Shown here piece by piece: positions 1-5,434 of a DNA stretch of 11,058 nucleotides. Within the stretch, counting starts at the first letter, position 1. Every line of letters starts with the position of its first letter. The notes under the pieces were generated by a model. The model searched no databases and was not told where the DNA came from. It worked only from the letters and a program-made list of their open reading frames with translations. The position numbers and the translations under genes were made by a program. Source of the stretch: Gammaproteobacteria bacterium (lineage in GTDB: Bacteria > Pseudomonadota > Gammaproteobacteria > GRL18); assembly GCA_027076245.1 (NCBI GenBank), contig JALTKC010000483.1, positions 1 to 11,058 on the forward strand. Direction: 5' to 3'.

Positions 1-781
1 CATACATCTTGCGCCCCTGCTGCCGCTTGGCATAGTTAACGGTTATTCGCCGTTGGGCTCGTTCTACAAAAACCACAAATGCGGTTACTGCAATAATGAT
101 CATTATTAACAGCAGTAACACACCGGAAGAAATTGTGCCTTCACTCTGTAATGAGAAGGTGCCGCCCAGTGCGGTGGGCAGACCGGCAACAATACCGGCA
201 AAAATAATCAGCGAAATACCGTTGCCGATTCCCCGTTCAGTGATCTGTTCACCCAGCCACATTAAGAACATGGTTCCGGTAACCAGAGTCGCGACCGTTG
301 AAATACGGAAAATAAAGCCAGGATCCACGACTACATTGGTCGCACCGGCTGTCTGACTTTCCAGGGTAATGGCGACACCCAATGCCTGGAAGGTGGCTAA
401 ACCGACTGTACCAATACGGGTGTACTGAGTAATCTTGCGCTTTCCTGCTGCCCCTTCCTTACTCAGTTGTTCCAGGCTGGGTATCACCTTGGTCATTAAC
501 TGAATAATAATGGAAGCAGAAATATAGGGCATAATACCCAGTGCAAAAACCGATAAACGTTCCAGAGCCCCACCTGAGAACATGTTAAACATGCCTAAAA
601 TGGAATCACGCTGCTGATCAAACAGGGCTGCTAATGCAACCGGGTTGATACCGGGAACCGGAATATAGGTTCCAATACGAAAAACTAATAATGCACCCAG
701 AACAAAAAGAAGACGGCTCTTTAACTCAGTGAGTTTGCCGCCGCCTAATGAACTGGCCAGTTGTGCTGCTGATGCTGCCAC
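1..781 (-). CDS. secY: Preprotein translocase subunit SecY, N-terminal two thirds (cut by the window edge)
   Basis: SecY is the central pore subunit of the inner-membrane SecYEG channel, which exports unfolded proteins with SecA and inserts membrane proteins from ribosomes. The visible 260 residues match the N-terminal part of the usual ~440-residue protein. There is a short cytosolic N-terminus, then hydrophobic segments at about 22-38, 76-95, 122-140, 158-176, 186-204 and 217-239 (TM1-TM6). The plug region lies around 60-72 and the start of the large cytosolic loop after TM6 is ERAQRRITVNYAKRQQGR (240-257). The start is a GTG at 779-781. An in-frame TAA lies four codons upstream, and an AAGGA ribosome binding site lies 6 nt before it, so no other start fits. 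It follows rplO by 44 nt, its normal place at the end of the spc operon. The C-terminal four membrane segments lie beyond position 1. Confidence 0.97.
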   Translation of the reverse strand, partial: MAASAAQLASSLGGGKLTELKSRLLFVLGALLVFRIGTYIPVPGINPVALAALFDQQRDSILGMFNMFSGGALERLSVFALGIMPYISASIIIQLMTKVIPSLEQLSKEGAAGKRKITQYTRIGTVGLATFQALGVAITLESQTAGATNVVVDPGFIFRISTVATLVTGTMFLMWLGEQITERGIGNGISLIIFAGIVAGLPTALGGTFSLQSEGTISSGVLLLLIMIIIAVTAFVVFVERAQRRITVNYAKRQQGRKMY

Positions 782-825
782 AAATCGTCCTTATATATCG
801 TTCTTGGATTATAATTACTTGCCAG

Positions 826-1257
826 TTATTCTTCGATTTTTCCACCTGCAGCTTCAATTGCCGCACGTGCACCTTTAGTTGCTTTAATACCTTTTAAGGT
901 AATGGCTTTGGTAATTTCACCGGAAGCAAATACTTTTACATGCTTGATGTTTTTCTTGACCAGATTGGCTTTTTTCAAAGTGTCCAGATCAACCTCACCA
1001 TCAAAACGGTTCAGTTCATGTAAACGAATTTCATCGGTTACAAAACCAACACGGGAAGTAAAACCAATTTTTGGCAAGCGCTTTTGCAGGGGCATCTGAC
1101 CACCTTCAAAACCGACCATCACTTTACCGCCGGAACGTGATTTCTGACCTTTGTGGCCACGTCCACAGGTTTTACCCGTGCCCGATCCAATGCCACGTCC
1201 AACACGCTTGGCATTTTTCTTTGACCCTTTAGCAGGCTTTAGCGAATTAAGATACAT
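826..1257 (-). CDS. rplO: 50S ribosomal protein L15
   Basis: L15 is a late-assembling 50S protein whose long, basic, glycine-rich N-terminal extension threads into 23S rRNA. The 143-residue product matches the E. coli length (144). It shows the diagnostic stretch RGIGSGTGKTCGRGHKG at 21-37, then GFEGGQMPLQKRLPKIGF at about 49-66, and ends in TKGARAAIEAAGGKIEE. I start it at the ATG at 1255-1257 (MYLNSLKPAKG), which aligns with the E. coli N-terminus. A longer frame beginning at a TTG (1272) would overlap rpmD and is unlikely. A GAGG ribosome binding site lies inside the last rpmD codons. The gene follows rpmD by 4 nt, suggesting translational coupling, and precedes secY by 44 nt. Confidence 0.97.
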   Translation of the reverse strand: MYLNSLKPAKGSKKNAKRVGRGIGSGTGKTCGRGHKGQKSRSGGKVMVGFEGGQMPLQKRLPKIGFTSRVGFVTDEIRLHELNRFDGEVDLDTLKKANLVKKNIKHVKVFASGEITKAITLKGIKATKGARAAIEAAGGKIEE

Positions 1258-1261
1258 GATC

Positions 1262-1441
1262 TTATTCCTCAACTTTTAATAAATAGGAAACCTTGTTGAT
1301 CATACCTCTGTTTTCAGGGGTATCGATAACTTCAACAGTGTGGTTAATTCTACGAAGGCCCAGACCGGCAACACAGGCTTTATGTGCTTTCAGTCGACCA
1401 TTAATACTCTTGACTTGAGTAACCTTAATTGTCTTTGACAT
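1262..1441 (-). CDS. rpmD: 50S ribosomal protein L30
   Basis: Small 59-residue gene. The translation begins MSKTIKVTQVKSINGRLKAH, continues with ACVAGLGLRRINHTVEVIDTP and ends MINKVSYLLKVEE. This matches the whole of bacterial L30: a compact alpha/beta fold with the KxTxVKSxxGR start, the GLGLRRxxxxVEVxDTPxxRGMIxKV core and the usual length of about 59 residues. L30 is a 50S protein bound on 23S rRNA near L15-associated regions; it is dispensable for growth in some bacteria. It sits in its standard place between rpsE (14 nt upstream) and rplO (4 nt downstream). The start ATG is at 1439-1441 and the TAA stop at 1262-1264. Confidence 0.96.
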   Translation of the reverse strand: MSKTIKVTQVKSINGRLKAHKACVAGLGLRRINHTVEVIDTPENRGMINKVSYLLKVEE

Positions 1442-1455
1442 GATTTTACCTGCTA

Positions 1456-1968
1456 TTACTCAGTAATTTCTTCAACTGTTTTACCACGTTTTGCTGCTAC
1501 ATATTCTGGAGAGCGCATTTGTGATAAACCTTTGATAGTCGCACGAACCACGTTAATAGGGTTCTGTGTTCCAATACACTTGGCCAGTACGTTACGAATA
1601 CCAACCGCTTCAAATACGGCACGCATCGCACCACCGGCAATAATACCGGTACCTTCAGAGGCCGGCTTCATATAAACACGAGCCGCACCTTCAACACCGT
1701 ATAATCCGTATTGCAGGGTACCGTCTTTAACGGGTACCTTAACCAGGTTACGGCGGGCATTTTCCATCGCTTTCTGGATAGCCGCAGGCACTTCTTTAGC
1801 CTTACCGCGACCGAAACCCACGCGACCGTTACCGTCACCTACTACAGTCAGTGCAGCGAAACCAAATACACGACCACCTTTAACCACTTTAGCAACACGA
1901 TTAACATTGATTAACTTTTCAATCAGATCGTCCTGCGCTTTTTCTTTTGCTTGATTCTTTCCAGCCAT
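1456..1968 (-). CDS. rpsE: 30S ribosomal protein S5
   Basis: S5 sits on the solvent side of the 30S subunit at the mRNA entry and decoding region, where it contributes to translational fidelity. Mutations in its N-terminal loop can give spectinomycin resistance or ribosomal ambiguity in E. coli. The 170-residue product has the double-stranded-RNA-binding-like N-terminal domain with GGRVFGFAALTVVGDGNGRV (31-50) and the C-terminal domain with ASEGTGIIAGGAMRAV (103-118) and NPINVVRATIKGL (136-148). One stretch is odd. After GTLQ (83-86) this protein has YGLYGVEG (87-94), where E. coli has HPVKG and a short loop. The frame is intact, so this is a substituted strand rather than damage. It lies 11 nt after rplR and 14 nt before rpmD. 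Confidence 0.97.
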   Translation of the reverse strand: MAGKNQAKEKAQDDLIEKLINVNRVAKVVKGGRVFGFAALTVVGDGNGRVGFGRGKAKEVPAAIQKAMENARRNLVKVPVKDGTLQYGLYGVEGAARVYMKPASEGTGIIAGGAMRAVFEAVGIRNVLAKCIGTQNPINVVRATIKGLSQMRSPEYVAAKRGKTVEEITE

Positions 1969-1979
1969 GATATAAACCC

Positions 1980-2333
1980 TTAAAATTCCAGACCATTTTC
2001 ACGAGCTGCATCAGCCAGTGACTTAACACGTCCATGGTATTTAAAACCACTTCTGTCGAACGCGACTTTGGTAATACCCGCTTGTTTTGCCTTTTCAGCT
2101 ATCGCTTTACCGACAACCTTTGCTGCATCACAATTTCCGGTATATTTAACTTCAGATTTAATATCAGCCTGTGCGGTATTAACCGCGCAAATGACTTCAG
2201 AACCATTAGGAGCGATAACCTGAGCGTATATATGTCTTGGTGTTTTGTGGATGGTCAGACGGTTAACCGCTAACTCACTTATTTTTGCACGTGCTCTGCG
2301 AGAGCGACGTAAACGTTTTGCTTTCTTATCCAT
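1980..2333 (-). CDS. rplR: 50S ribosomal protein L18
   Basis: L18 binds 5S rRNA and, with L5 and L25, docks it onto 23S rRNA in the central protuberance. The 117-residue product equals the E. coli length. It has the very basic N-terminal tail (MDKKAKRLRRSRRARAKI) followed by the L18p fold: RLTIHKTPRHIYAQVIAP at about 25-42, the VVGKAIAEKAKQAGI helix in the seventies and eighties, and the C-terminal FDRSGFKYHGRVKSLADAAR. The ATG is at 2331-2333. It follows rplF by 20 nt and precedes rpsE by 11 nt, the standard spc arrangement. Confidence 0.97.
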   Translation of the reverse strand: MDKKAKRLRRSRRARAKISELAVNRLTIHKTPRHIYAQVIAPNGSEVICAVNTAQADIKSEVKYTGNCDAAKVVGKAIAEKAKQAGITKVAFDRSGFKYHGRVKSLADAARENGLEF

Positions 2334-2353
2334 TACATCTGCCTCTGTCAGTA

Positions 2354-2887
2354 CTATTTCTTCTTAGCTTCTTTACGAACCACATGCTCATCGGCATAAC
2401 GAACACCTTTACCTTTATAAGGCTCGGGTGGACGATAGGAACGAATATCAGAAGCGACCTGGCCGACTTTCTGCTTATCAATTCCACGGATGATGATCTC
2501 GGTCTGGCTGGGTGCTTCAGCAGTAATACCTTCAGGCAGCTGATGTTCAACCGGATGAGAGAAGCCCAGGCTCAGGTTAACTTTGTTACCCTGTACCTGT
2601 GCTCTGTAACCTACACCAATCAGGGTCAGTTTCTTTTCAAAACCCTGGCTGACGCCTGTCATCATATTGATAACAAGTGATTTCATGGTACCTGACATGG
2701 CAAAACCGCCCTTGTCATTTTCGTTTAAAGGACTGAAACCGACTGTGCCGTTTTCAACCGTCATATTAACGGATGGATGCATGTTCATTTGCATCTGACC
2801 TTTACTACCTTTAACCGAAACTACTTGCCCGTTCTGGGAAATTTCCACACCGGCTGGAATTTCAACCGGTTTTGTTACTCTAGACAT
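2354..2887 (-). CDS. rplF: 50S ribosomal protein L6
   Basis: L6 lies near the sarcin-ricin loop and the factor-binding site of the 50S subunit. The 177-residue product matches the E. coli length and contains two tandem L6 domains. The second is strongly conserved: GVGYRA at 91-96, LSLGFSHPVEHQLP at about 105-118 and the RNA-contacting PPEPYKGKGVRY at 153-164. The first domain is unusually methionine-rich, with Met at 32, 34, 36, 42, 64, 68, 75 and 76, where E. coli L6 has few. The start ATG at 2885-2887 (MSRVTKP) is preceded by AAGGTG with 5 nt spacing. Unlike in E. coli, where rpsH and rplF are only about a dozen bases apart, a 133-nt spacer with an inverted repeat lies upstream. Confidence 0.97.
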   Translation of the reverse strand: MSRVTKPVEIPAGVEISQNGQVVSVKGSKGQMQMNMHPSVNMTVENGTVGFSPLNENDKGGFAMSGTMKSLVINMMTGVSQGFEKKLTLIGVGYRAQVQGNKVNLSLGFSHPVEHQLPEGITAEAPSQTEIIIRGIDKQKVGQVASDIRSYRPPEPYKGKGVRYADEHVVRKEAKKK

Positions 2888-3020
2888 ATATTCACCTTAA
2901 TGTGTCATAATTCCTGGCTATGTATTAAGCGGACTTAAAGTTTTTATCGAATAATTAAACTCAGGACAAACCCCAGTTTCCGCAGACCAAATCTGACTAC
3001 CTTGTTACAGGTTGGTCAGA
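2888..3020 (-). other. Long rpsH-rplF spacer (133 nt)
   Basis: The spacer is non-coding on both strands as far as I can see. It begins with an inverted repeat overlapping the rpsH stop (listed separately). Reading toward rplF, TTGTCC (2969-2974) and TAAAAA 17 nt later resemble a poor sigma-70 pair with 4 of 6 matches each, which I do not call as a promoter. The spacer ends at the rplF ribosome binding site. Confidence 0.6.
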
Positions 3021-3022
3021 TT
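2990..3022 (-). terminator. Stem-loop overlapping the rpsH stop codon; attenuator or processing site rather than a clear terminator
   Basis: AATCTGAC (2990-2997) and GTCAGATT (3015-3022) are perfect 8-base inverted repeats. Inside them ACCT (2999-3002) and AGGT (3009-3012) can extend the stem. The outer arm overlaps the rpsH TAA. GACCAA (2985-2990) can instead pair with TTGGTC (3012-3017), so two mutually exclusive folds are possible. No T-run follows on the minus strand, so a classic intrinsic terminator is not supported. It may set 3'-end stability or modulate read-through into rplF. Confidence 0.4.
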
Positions 3023-3413
3023 AGGCTACATAGCACAATACTTCGCCACCTTGTCCTATTTTCTTAGCAGCAGAATCGGTCATAATACCTTTTGAAGTCG
3101 AAACAATAGAAACACCCAGACCATCCCATACCTGTGGAATGTCATTGGCGCCTTTGTACTGTCTCAGACCGGGTCGGCTGGCTCTTTTGATCAGTTCGAT
3201 AACGGGCTTGCCCTGGAAATATTTCAGGTCAATGGTCAGAACTGGCTTTTTGTCACCGCTAACACTATGAGACAGAAGATAACCTTCGTCCTCCAGTACT
3301 TTAACGATGGCGACCTTCAGTTTTGATGAAGGCATGGAAACTGAAACTTTGTTTGCAGCTAATGCATTTCTGATACGAGTCAGCATATCTGCAATTGGAT
3401 CACTCATACTCAT
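3021..3413 (-). CDS. rpsH: 30S ribosomal protein S8
   Basis: S8 is a primary binder of helix 21 of 16S rRNA and organises the 30S central domain. In E. coli it also represses the spc operon by binding mRNA at the rplE start. The 130-residue product equals the E. coli length. It has the N-terminal MSMSDPIADMLTRIRNA, the SMPSSKLKVAIVKVL segment (26-40) and the C-terminal RNA-binding part with SRPGLRQYK (79-87), STSKGIMTD (105-113) and the terminal GGEVLCYVA. The ATG at 3411-3413 is chosen over the ATG two codons later because AAGGAG lies 6 nt upstream of it. It is 36 nt after rpsN; a long 133-nt spacer follows before rplF. Confidence 0.97.
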   Translation of the reverse strand: MSMSDPIADMLTRIRNALAANKVSVSMPSSKLKVAIVKVLEDEGYLLSHSVSGDKKPVLTIDLKYFQGKPVIELIKRASRPGLRQYKGANDIPQVWDGLGVSIVSTSKGIMTDSAAKKIGQGGEVLCYVA

Positions 3414-3449
3414 AACTTTCTCCTTATCTCTTATTCAGAGGCCTGGTGC

Positions 3450-3755
3450 TTACCAGCTGCCTTTACGTAAACCTGGGACATCACCCTTCATGGTGTGCTC
3501 ACGCAGTTTGTTTCTTGACAGACCAAACTTACGGAAGAAACCATGTGGACGACCGGTTATACGGCAACGGTTACGCAGACGTACAGGAGAAGAGTTTCTT
3601 GGCAGCGCATTGAATTTTTCACGTGCGGCCATTCTGTCTTCGAATGATGCTTCTGGATCATTCATTGCTGCTTTTAGCGCGGCTCTTTTAGCCGCATACT
3701 TAGCAACCATTTTTTCGCGTTTTAATTCGCGTTGAATCATGGATTGTTTTGCCAT
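3450..3755 (-). CDS. rpsN: 30S ribosomal protein S14, zinc-free long form
   Basis: S14 is a 30S head protein that binds late and contacts S3, S10 and S19. The 101-residue product is the long form typical of proteobacteria. The family hallmark RLRNRCRITGRPHGFFRKFG spans 59-78 and RKGSW closes the protein. Only one cysteine (Cys64) is present, so the two CxxC pairs of the short zinc-binding S14 are absent and the protein should not need zinc. The ATG is at 3753-3755. The gene starts 4 nt after the rplE stop, and its ribosome binding sequence AAGGA overlaps the last rplE codons, suggesting coupled translation. Confidence 0.97.
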   Translation of the reverse strand: MAKQSMIQRELKREKMVAKYAAKRAALKAAMNDPEASFEDRMAAREKFNALPRNSSPVRLRNRCRITGRPHGFFRKFGLSRNKLREHTMKGDVPGLRKGSW

Positions 3756-3759
3756 CTGA

Positions 3760-4323
3760 TTATCCTTTTGCTTCTGCGGCTTTTTCTGATTTAAGTGGGA
3801 AGTTAAAGGCTTTTAGCAGCGCTTTTGCTTCCTCATCAGATTTTGCAGTTGTGGTAATGGTAATATCCATACCACGCAGTTTATCAATTTTATCGTAGTC
3901 AATTTCCGGGAATATGATTTGTTCTTTCACACCCATGCTGTAATTTCCACGACCATCAAATGATTTTGGGTTCAGACCACGAAAATCACGAATACGAGGA
4001 ATTGAAATACTGATTAAGCGCTCCAGAAATTCATACATTCTTTCCTTGCGCAGAGTTACCTTGCAGCCAATTGGATAATCATCACGGATTTTAAAGCCCG
4101 CAATGGATTTTCTTGCTTTGGTGACAACCGGCTTTTGACCTGCAATCTTGGTCATATCACTGACTGCATGTTCAATTACCTTTTTGTCACCTACTGCATC
4201 ACCCAGACCCATATTTAAGGTGATCTTGGTGATTCTTGGAACTTCCATTACAGACTTGTAATTGAATTCCTTTTGTAACTGAGATACCACGGTATCTTTA
4301 TATAACGTTTGTAAAGTTGCCAT
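3760..4323 (-). CDS. rplE: 50S ribosomal protein L5
   Basis: L5 binds 5S rRNA, forms part of the central protuberance and contacts the P-site tRNA. The 187-residue product carries the L5 signature from N to C: EFNYKSVMEVPRITKITLNMG (about 19-39), GQKPVVTKARKSIAGFKIR (about 78-96), RLISISIPRIRDFRGL and FDGRGNYSMGVKEQIIFPEI in the middle, and DITITTTAKSDEEAKALL near the end. It is 8 residues longer than E. coli L5 (179) because of a lysine/alanine-rich tail ending SEKAAEAKG. In E. coli the start of this gene is the S8 repressor target. Here a 54-nt spacer precedes it and contains a small bulged stem (separate entry). It lies 4 nt upstream of rpsN. Confidence 0.97.
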   Translation of the reverse strand: MATLQTLYKDTVVSQLQKEFNYKSVMEVPRITKITLNMGLGDAVGDKKVIEHAVSDMTKIAGQKPVVTKARKSIAGFKIRDDYPIGCKVTLRKERMYEFLERLISISIPRIRDFRGLNPKSFDGRGNYSMGVKEQIIFPEIDYDKIDKLRGMDITITTTAKSDEEAKALLKAFNFPLKSEKAAEAKG

Positions 4324-4355
4324 TCGAACTTGTCCTGTTTACTTTTTTATAAAGG

Positions 4356-4376
4356 CCTGGCTTACAGATCTACCGG
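4356..4376 (-). promoter_or_regulatory. Small bulged stem-loop before rplE; possible S8 feedback site
   Basis: On the minus-strand RNA, CCGGU at the 5' side (4376-4372) can pair with GCC-A-GG (4361-4356), leaving a bulged A and a 10-nt loop. It lies just after the rplX stop and about 32 nt before the rplE ATG. In E. coli the S8 repressor site of the spc mRNA is at the rplE start and is a stem with an internal loop. Position is the main argument here; I did not match the S8 consensus base by base. Confidence 0.2.
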
Positions 4377-4377
4377 A

Positions 4378-4695
4378 TTAGCTAATGACTTCATTATTAG
4401 ACTTGTAATAACGAACTTTCTTGCCATCTTCCAGGAACTTAAAACCTACCCGATCAGCCTTTCCAGTTTCGGCATTAAAAATAGCCACATTGGAAATATC
4501 CAGAGGCATGGCCTGATCGACGATACCACCGGTTTCACCGGTATTTGGATTGCCTTTAACATGTTTTTTAGCGATATTGATATTAGGTATAACTACCTTT
4601 TTACCGCCGCTAACAAACTTGTCAATCTGACCGCGTTTACCTTTATCTTTGCCAGCGATAACGATGACTTCATCGCCTGTTCTTAACTTACGCAT
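4378..4695 (-). CDS. rplX: 50S ribosomal protein L24
   Basis: L24 is an assembly-initiator protein that binds the 5' domain of 23S rRNA near the tunnel exit. The 105-residue product has the KOW motif at its N-terminus (TGDEVIVIAGKDKGKRG, 6-22). The conserved NVAIFNAETGKADRVGFKF follows in the C-terminal half, and the protein ends RYYKSNNEVIS. I start at the ATG 4693-4695. A GTG immediately upstream (4696-4698) could also be read, but the GAGAG ribosome binding site is spaced better for the ATG, and MRKLRTGDE aligns with the E. coli start. The upstream gap to rplN is 133 nt, much longer than the E. coli gap of about 10 nt. Confidence 0.96.
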   Translation of the reverse strand: MRKLRTGDEVIVIAGKDKGKRGQIDKFVSGGKKVVIPNINIAKKHVKGNPNTGETGGIVDQAMPLDISNVAIFNAETGKADRVGFKFLEDGKKVRYYKSNNEVIS

Positions 4696-4698
4696 CAC

Positions 4699-4831
4699 TT
4701 TCTCTCTTACGTCTTTTTAGCCTTGATCACTCCAGAGTAAATCTGATGATATCAATACTAAAGTCACACTATATAGTGCACTAGAAATTATTTAACTTTT
4801 TAGTTGCCACACAATTGACAAAATAAAGCAA
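4699..4831 (-). other. Long rplN-rplX spacer (133 nt) with a perfect 12-bp palindrome
   Basis: The spacer is non-coding and AT-rich. CACTATATAGTG at 4767-4778 is a perfect palindrome. On the minus strand TTGTGT and AATAAT, separated by 16 nt, could be a poor promoter (3/6 and 5/6 matches), which is not enough to call one. The spacer ends at the rplX ribosome binding site GAGAG. Confidence 0.55.
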
Positions 4832-5200
4832 TTAAAGAACCTCAGGTGCCAGTGAAATAATCTTCATAAACTTCTCATTACGAAGTTCACGGGTAACAGG
4901 ACCAAAGATCCGGGTACCAATAGGCTGATGTGAAGCATTAAGCAGCACGGCTGCATTACCATCAAAACGGATCAGAGAACCGTCTGGACGACGCACACCC
5001 TTGGTTGTACGAACAACCACGGCATTGTACACATCACCTTTTTTAACCTTACCGCGAGGTATGGCTTCTTTAATGCTGCACTTGATAATATCACCAACTT
5101 TAGCATATCTTCTGTGGGAGCCACCCAGAACCTTAATACACTGGATTCTTCGTGCGCCACTATTATCGGCAACATCGAGTACCGTTTGCATCTGAATCAT
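4832..5200 (-). CDS. rplN: 50S ribosomal protein L14
   Basis: L14 sits at the subunit interface, forms intersubunit bridges with 16S rRNA and contacts L19; it is also the binding surface of the silencing factor RsfS. The 122-residue product shows the whole family pattern: a start of MIQMQTVLDVADNSGARR, then CIKVLGGSHRRYAKVGDIIK (about 21-40), the signature AIPRGKVKKGDVYNAVVVRT (about 46-65), GVRRPDGSLIRFDGNAAVLL and the C-terminal GPVTRELRNEKFMKIISLAPEVL. It is the first gene of the spc operon. Its ATG (5198-5200) has GGAG 7 nt upstream, and a promoter lies about 70 nt further upstream. Its 3' side is followed by an unusually long spacer before rplX. Confidence 0.98.
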   Translation of the reverse strand: MIQMQTVLDVADNSGARRIQCIKVLGGSHRRYAKVGDIIKCSIKEAIPRGKVKKGDVYNAVVVRTTKGVRRPDGSLIRFDGNAAVLLNASHQPIGTRIFGPVTRELRNEKFMKIISLAPEVL

Positions 5201-5270
5201 TGTTAATCTCCAAACAATGCGATTAAAGAATGCCTATAAAAGAATGCTTATATAAGCGGTCCCAAGAAAG
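5201..5270 (-). promoter_or_regulatory. spc operon 5' leader with three GCATTsTTT repeats and a palindrome
   Basis: The region is about 70 nt between the predicted start of transcription and the rplN ATG. On the minus strand GCATTCTTT (5247-5239), GCATTCTTT (5233-5225) and GCATTGTTT (5220-5212) follow each other at 14- and 13-nt intervals. GCTTATATAAGC (5246-5257) is a perfect 12-bp palindrome whose end touches the first repeat. The leader ends in GGAG (complement of 5208-5211), the rplN ribosome binding site. The function of the repeats is unknown. Confidence 0.55.
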
Positions 5271-5276
5271 CCAGCT

Positions 5277-5306
5277 ATTATAGCATGGGTTTTTGAGTCT
5301 TGTATA
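5277..5306 (-). promoter_or_regulatory. Sigma-70 type promoter of the spc operon
   Basis: On the minus strand a perfect -10 box TATAAT (complement of 5277-5282) is preceded, with an 18-nt spacer, by TATACA (complement of 5301-5306; 4 of 6 matches to TTGACA). Transcription would start near 5270, leaving a leader of about 70 nt before rplN. E. coli also has its spc promoter in the rpsQ-rplN gap, so the position is expected. Confidence 0.75.
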
Positions 5307-5336
5307 GTACTTCTTTGTAAAGTGTTTGCTCTTGCG

Positions 5337-5355
5337 CCCCGCTTTTTTAAAGGGG
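5337..5355 (-). repeat. Small CCCC-TTT/AAA-GGGG palindrome next to the rpsQ 3' hairpin
   Basis: CCCC-GC-TTT (5337-5345) faces AAAGGGG (5349-5355) around a TTT loop, with GC unpaired. It shares its GGGG arm with the 3' arm of the larger hairpin at 5352-5411, so the two folds compete. It resembles the palindrome at 10912-10936 in design. Confidence 0.4.
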
Positions 5356-5411
5356 ACAAAGGGGATTGACCTTTCGTTTTGCAACTTAAGAGCCAACCCC
5401 CTCGGTCCCCC
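5352..5411 (-). terminator. Strong stem-loop after rpsQ, probable 3' end of the S10 transcript
   Basis: On the minus-strand RNA the arm at 5410-5393 (GGGGACCGAGGGGGUUGG) pairs with the arm at 5369-5352 (UCAAUCCCCUUUGUCCCC). Of 18 positions 17 pair, 3 or 4 of them as G-U, with a single C-U mismatch and a loop of about 23 nt. The G-U pairs would be A-C mismatches in RNA from the other strand, so the structure is better on the minus strand. Only UUU and then A6 follow, so a canonical U-tract is missing. It could end the S10 transcript, protect its 3' end, or be a REP-like dispersed element. Confidence 0.55.
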
Positions 5412-5434
5412 ATCTAAAGAAGGGAGAAGCAGGA

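Noticed and set aside
96..356. An 86-codon plus-strand open frame opposite secY
   Set aside because: It lies entirely antisense to a well-conserved SecY, has no recognisable domain and is a shadow of the coding constraint; the same holds for all other plus-strand frames here.
808..813. TATAAT between rplO and secY as a secY promoter
   Set aside because: The upstream region has no -35-like hexamer at 16-18 nt and the gap is only 44 nt; co-transcription with rplO is simpler.
1258..1272. Longer L15 starting at a TTG (1272)
   Set aside because: It would overlap rpmD, and the internal ATG aligns with the conserved L15 N-terminus and has a ribosome binding site.
4699..4831. Internal promoter upstream of rplX (TTGTGT with AATAAT)
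   Set aside because: Only 3 of 6 matches in the -35 and the region is AT-rich, so such pairs are expected by chance.
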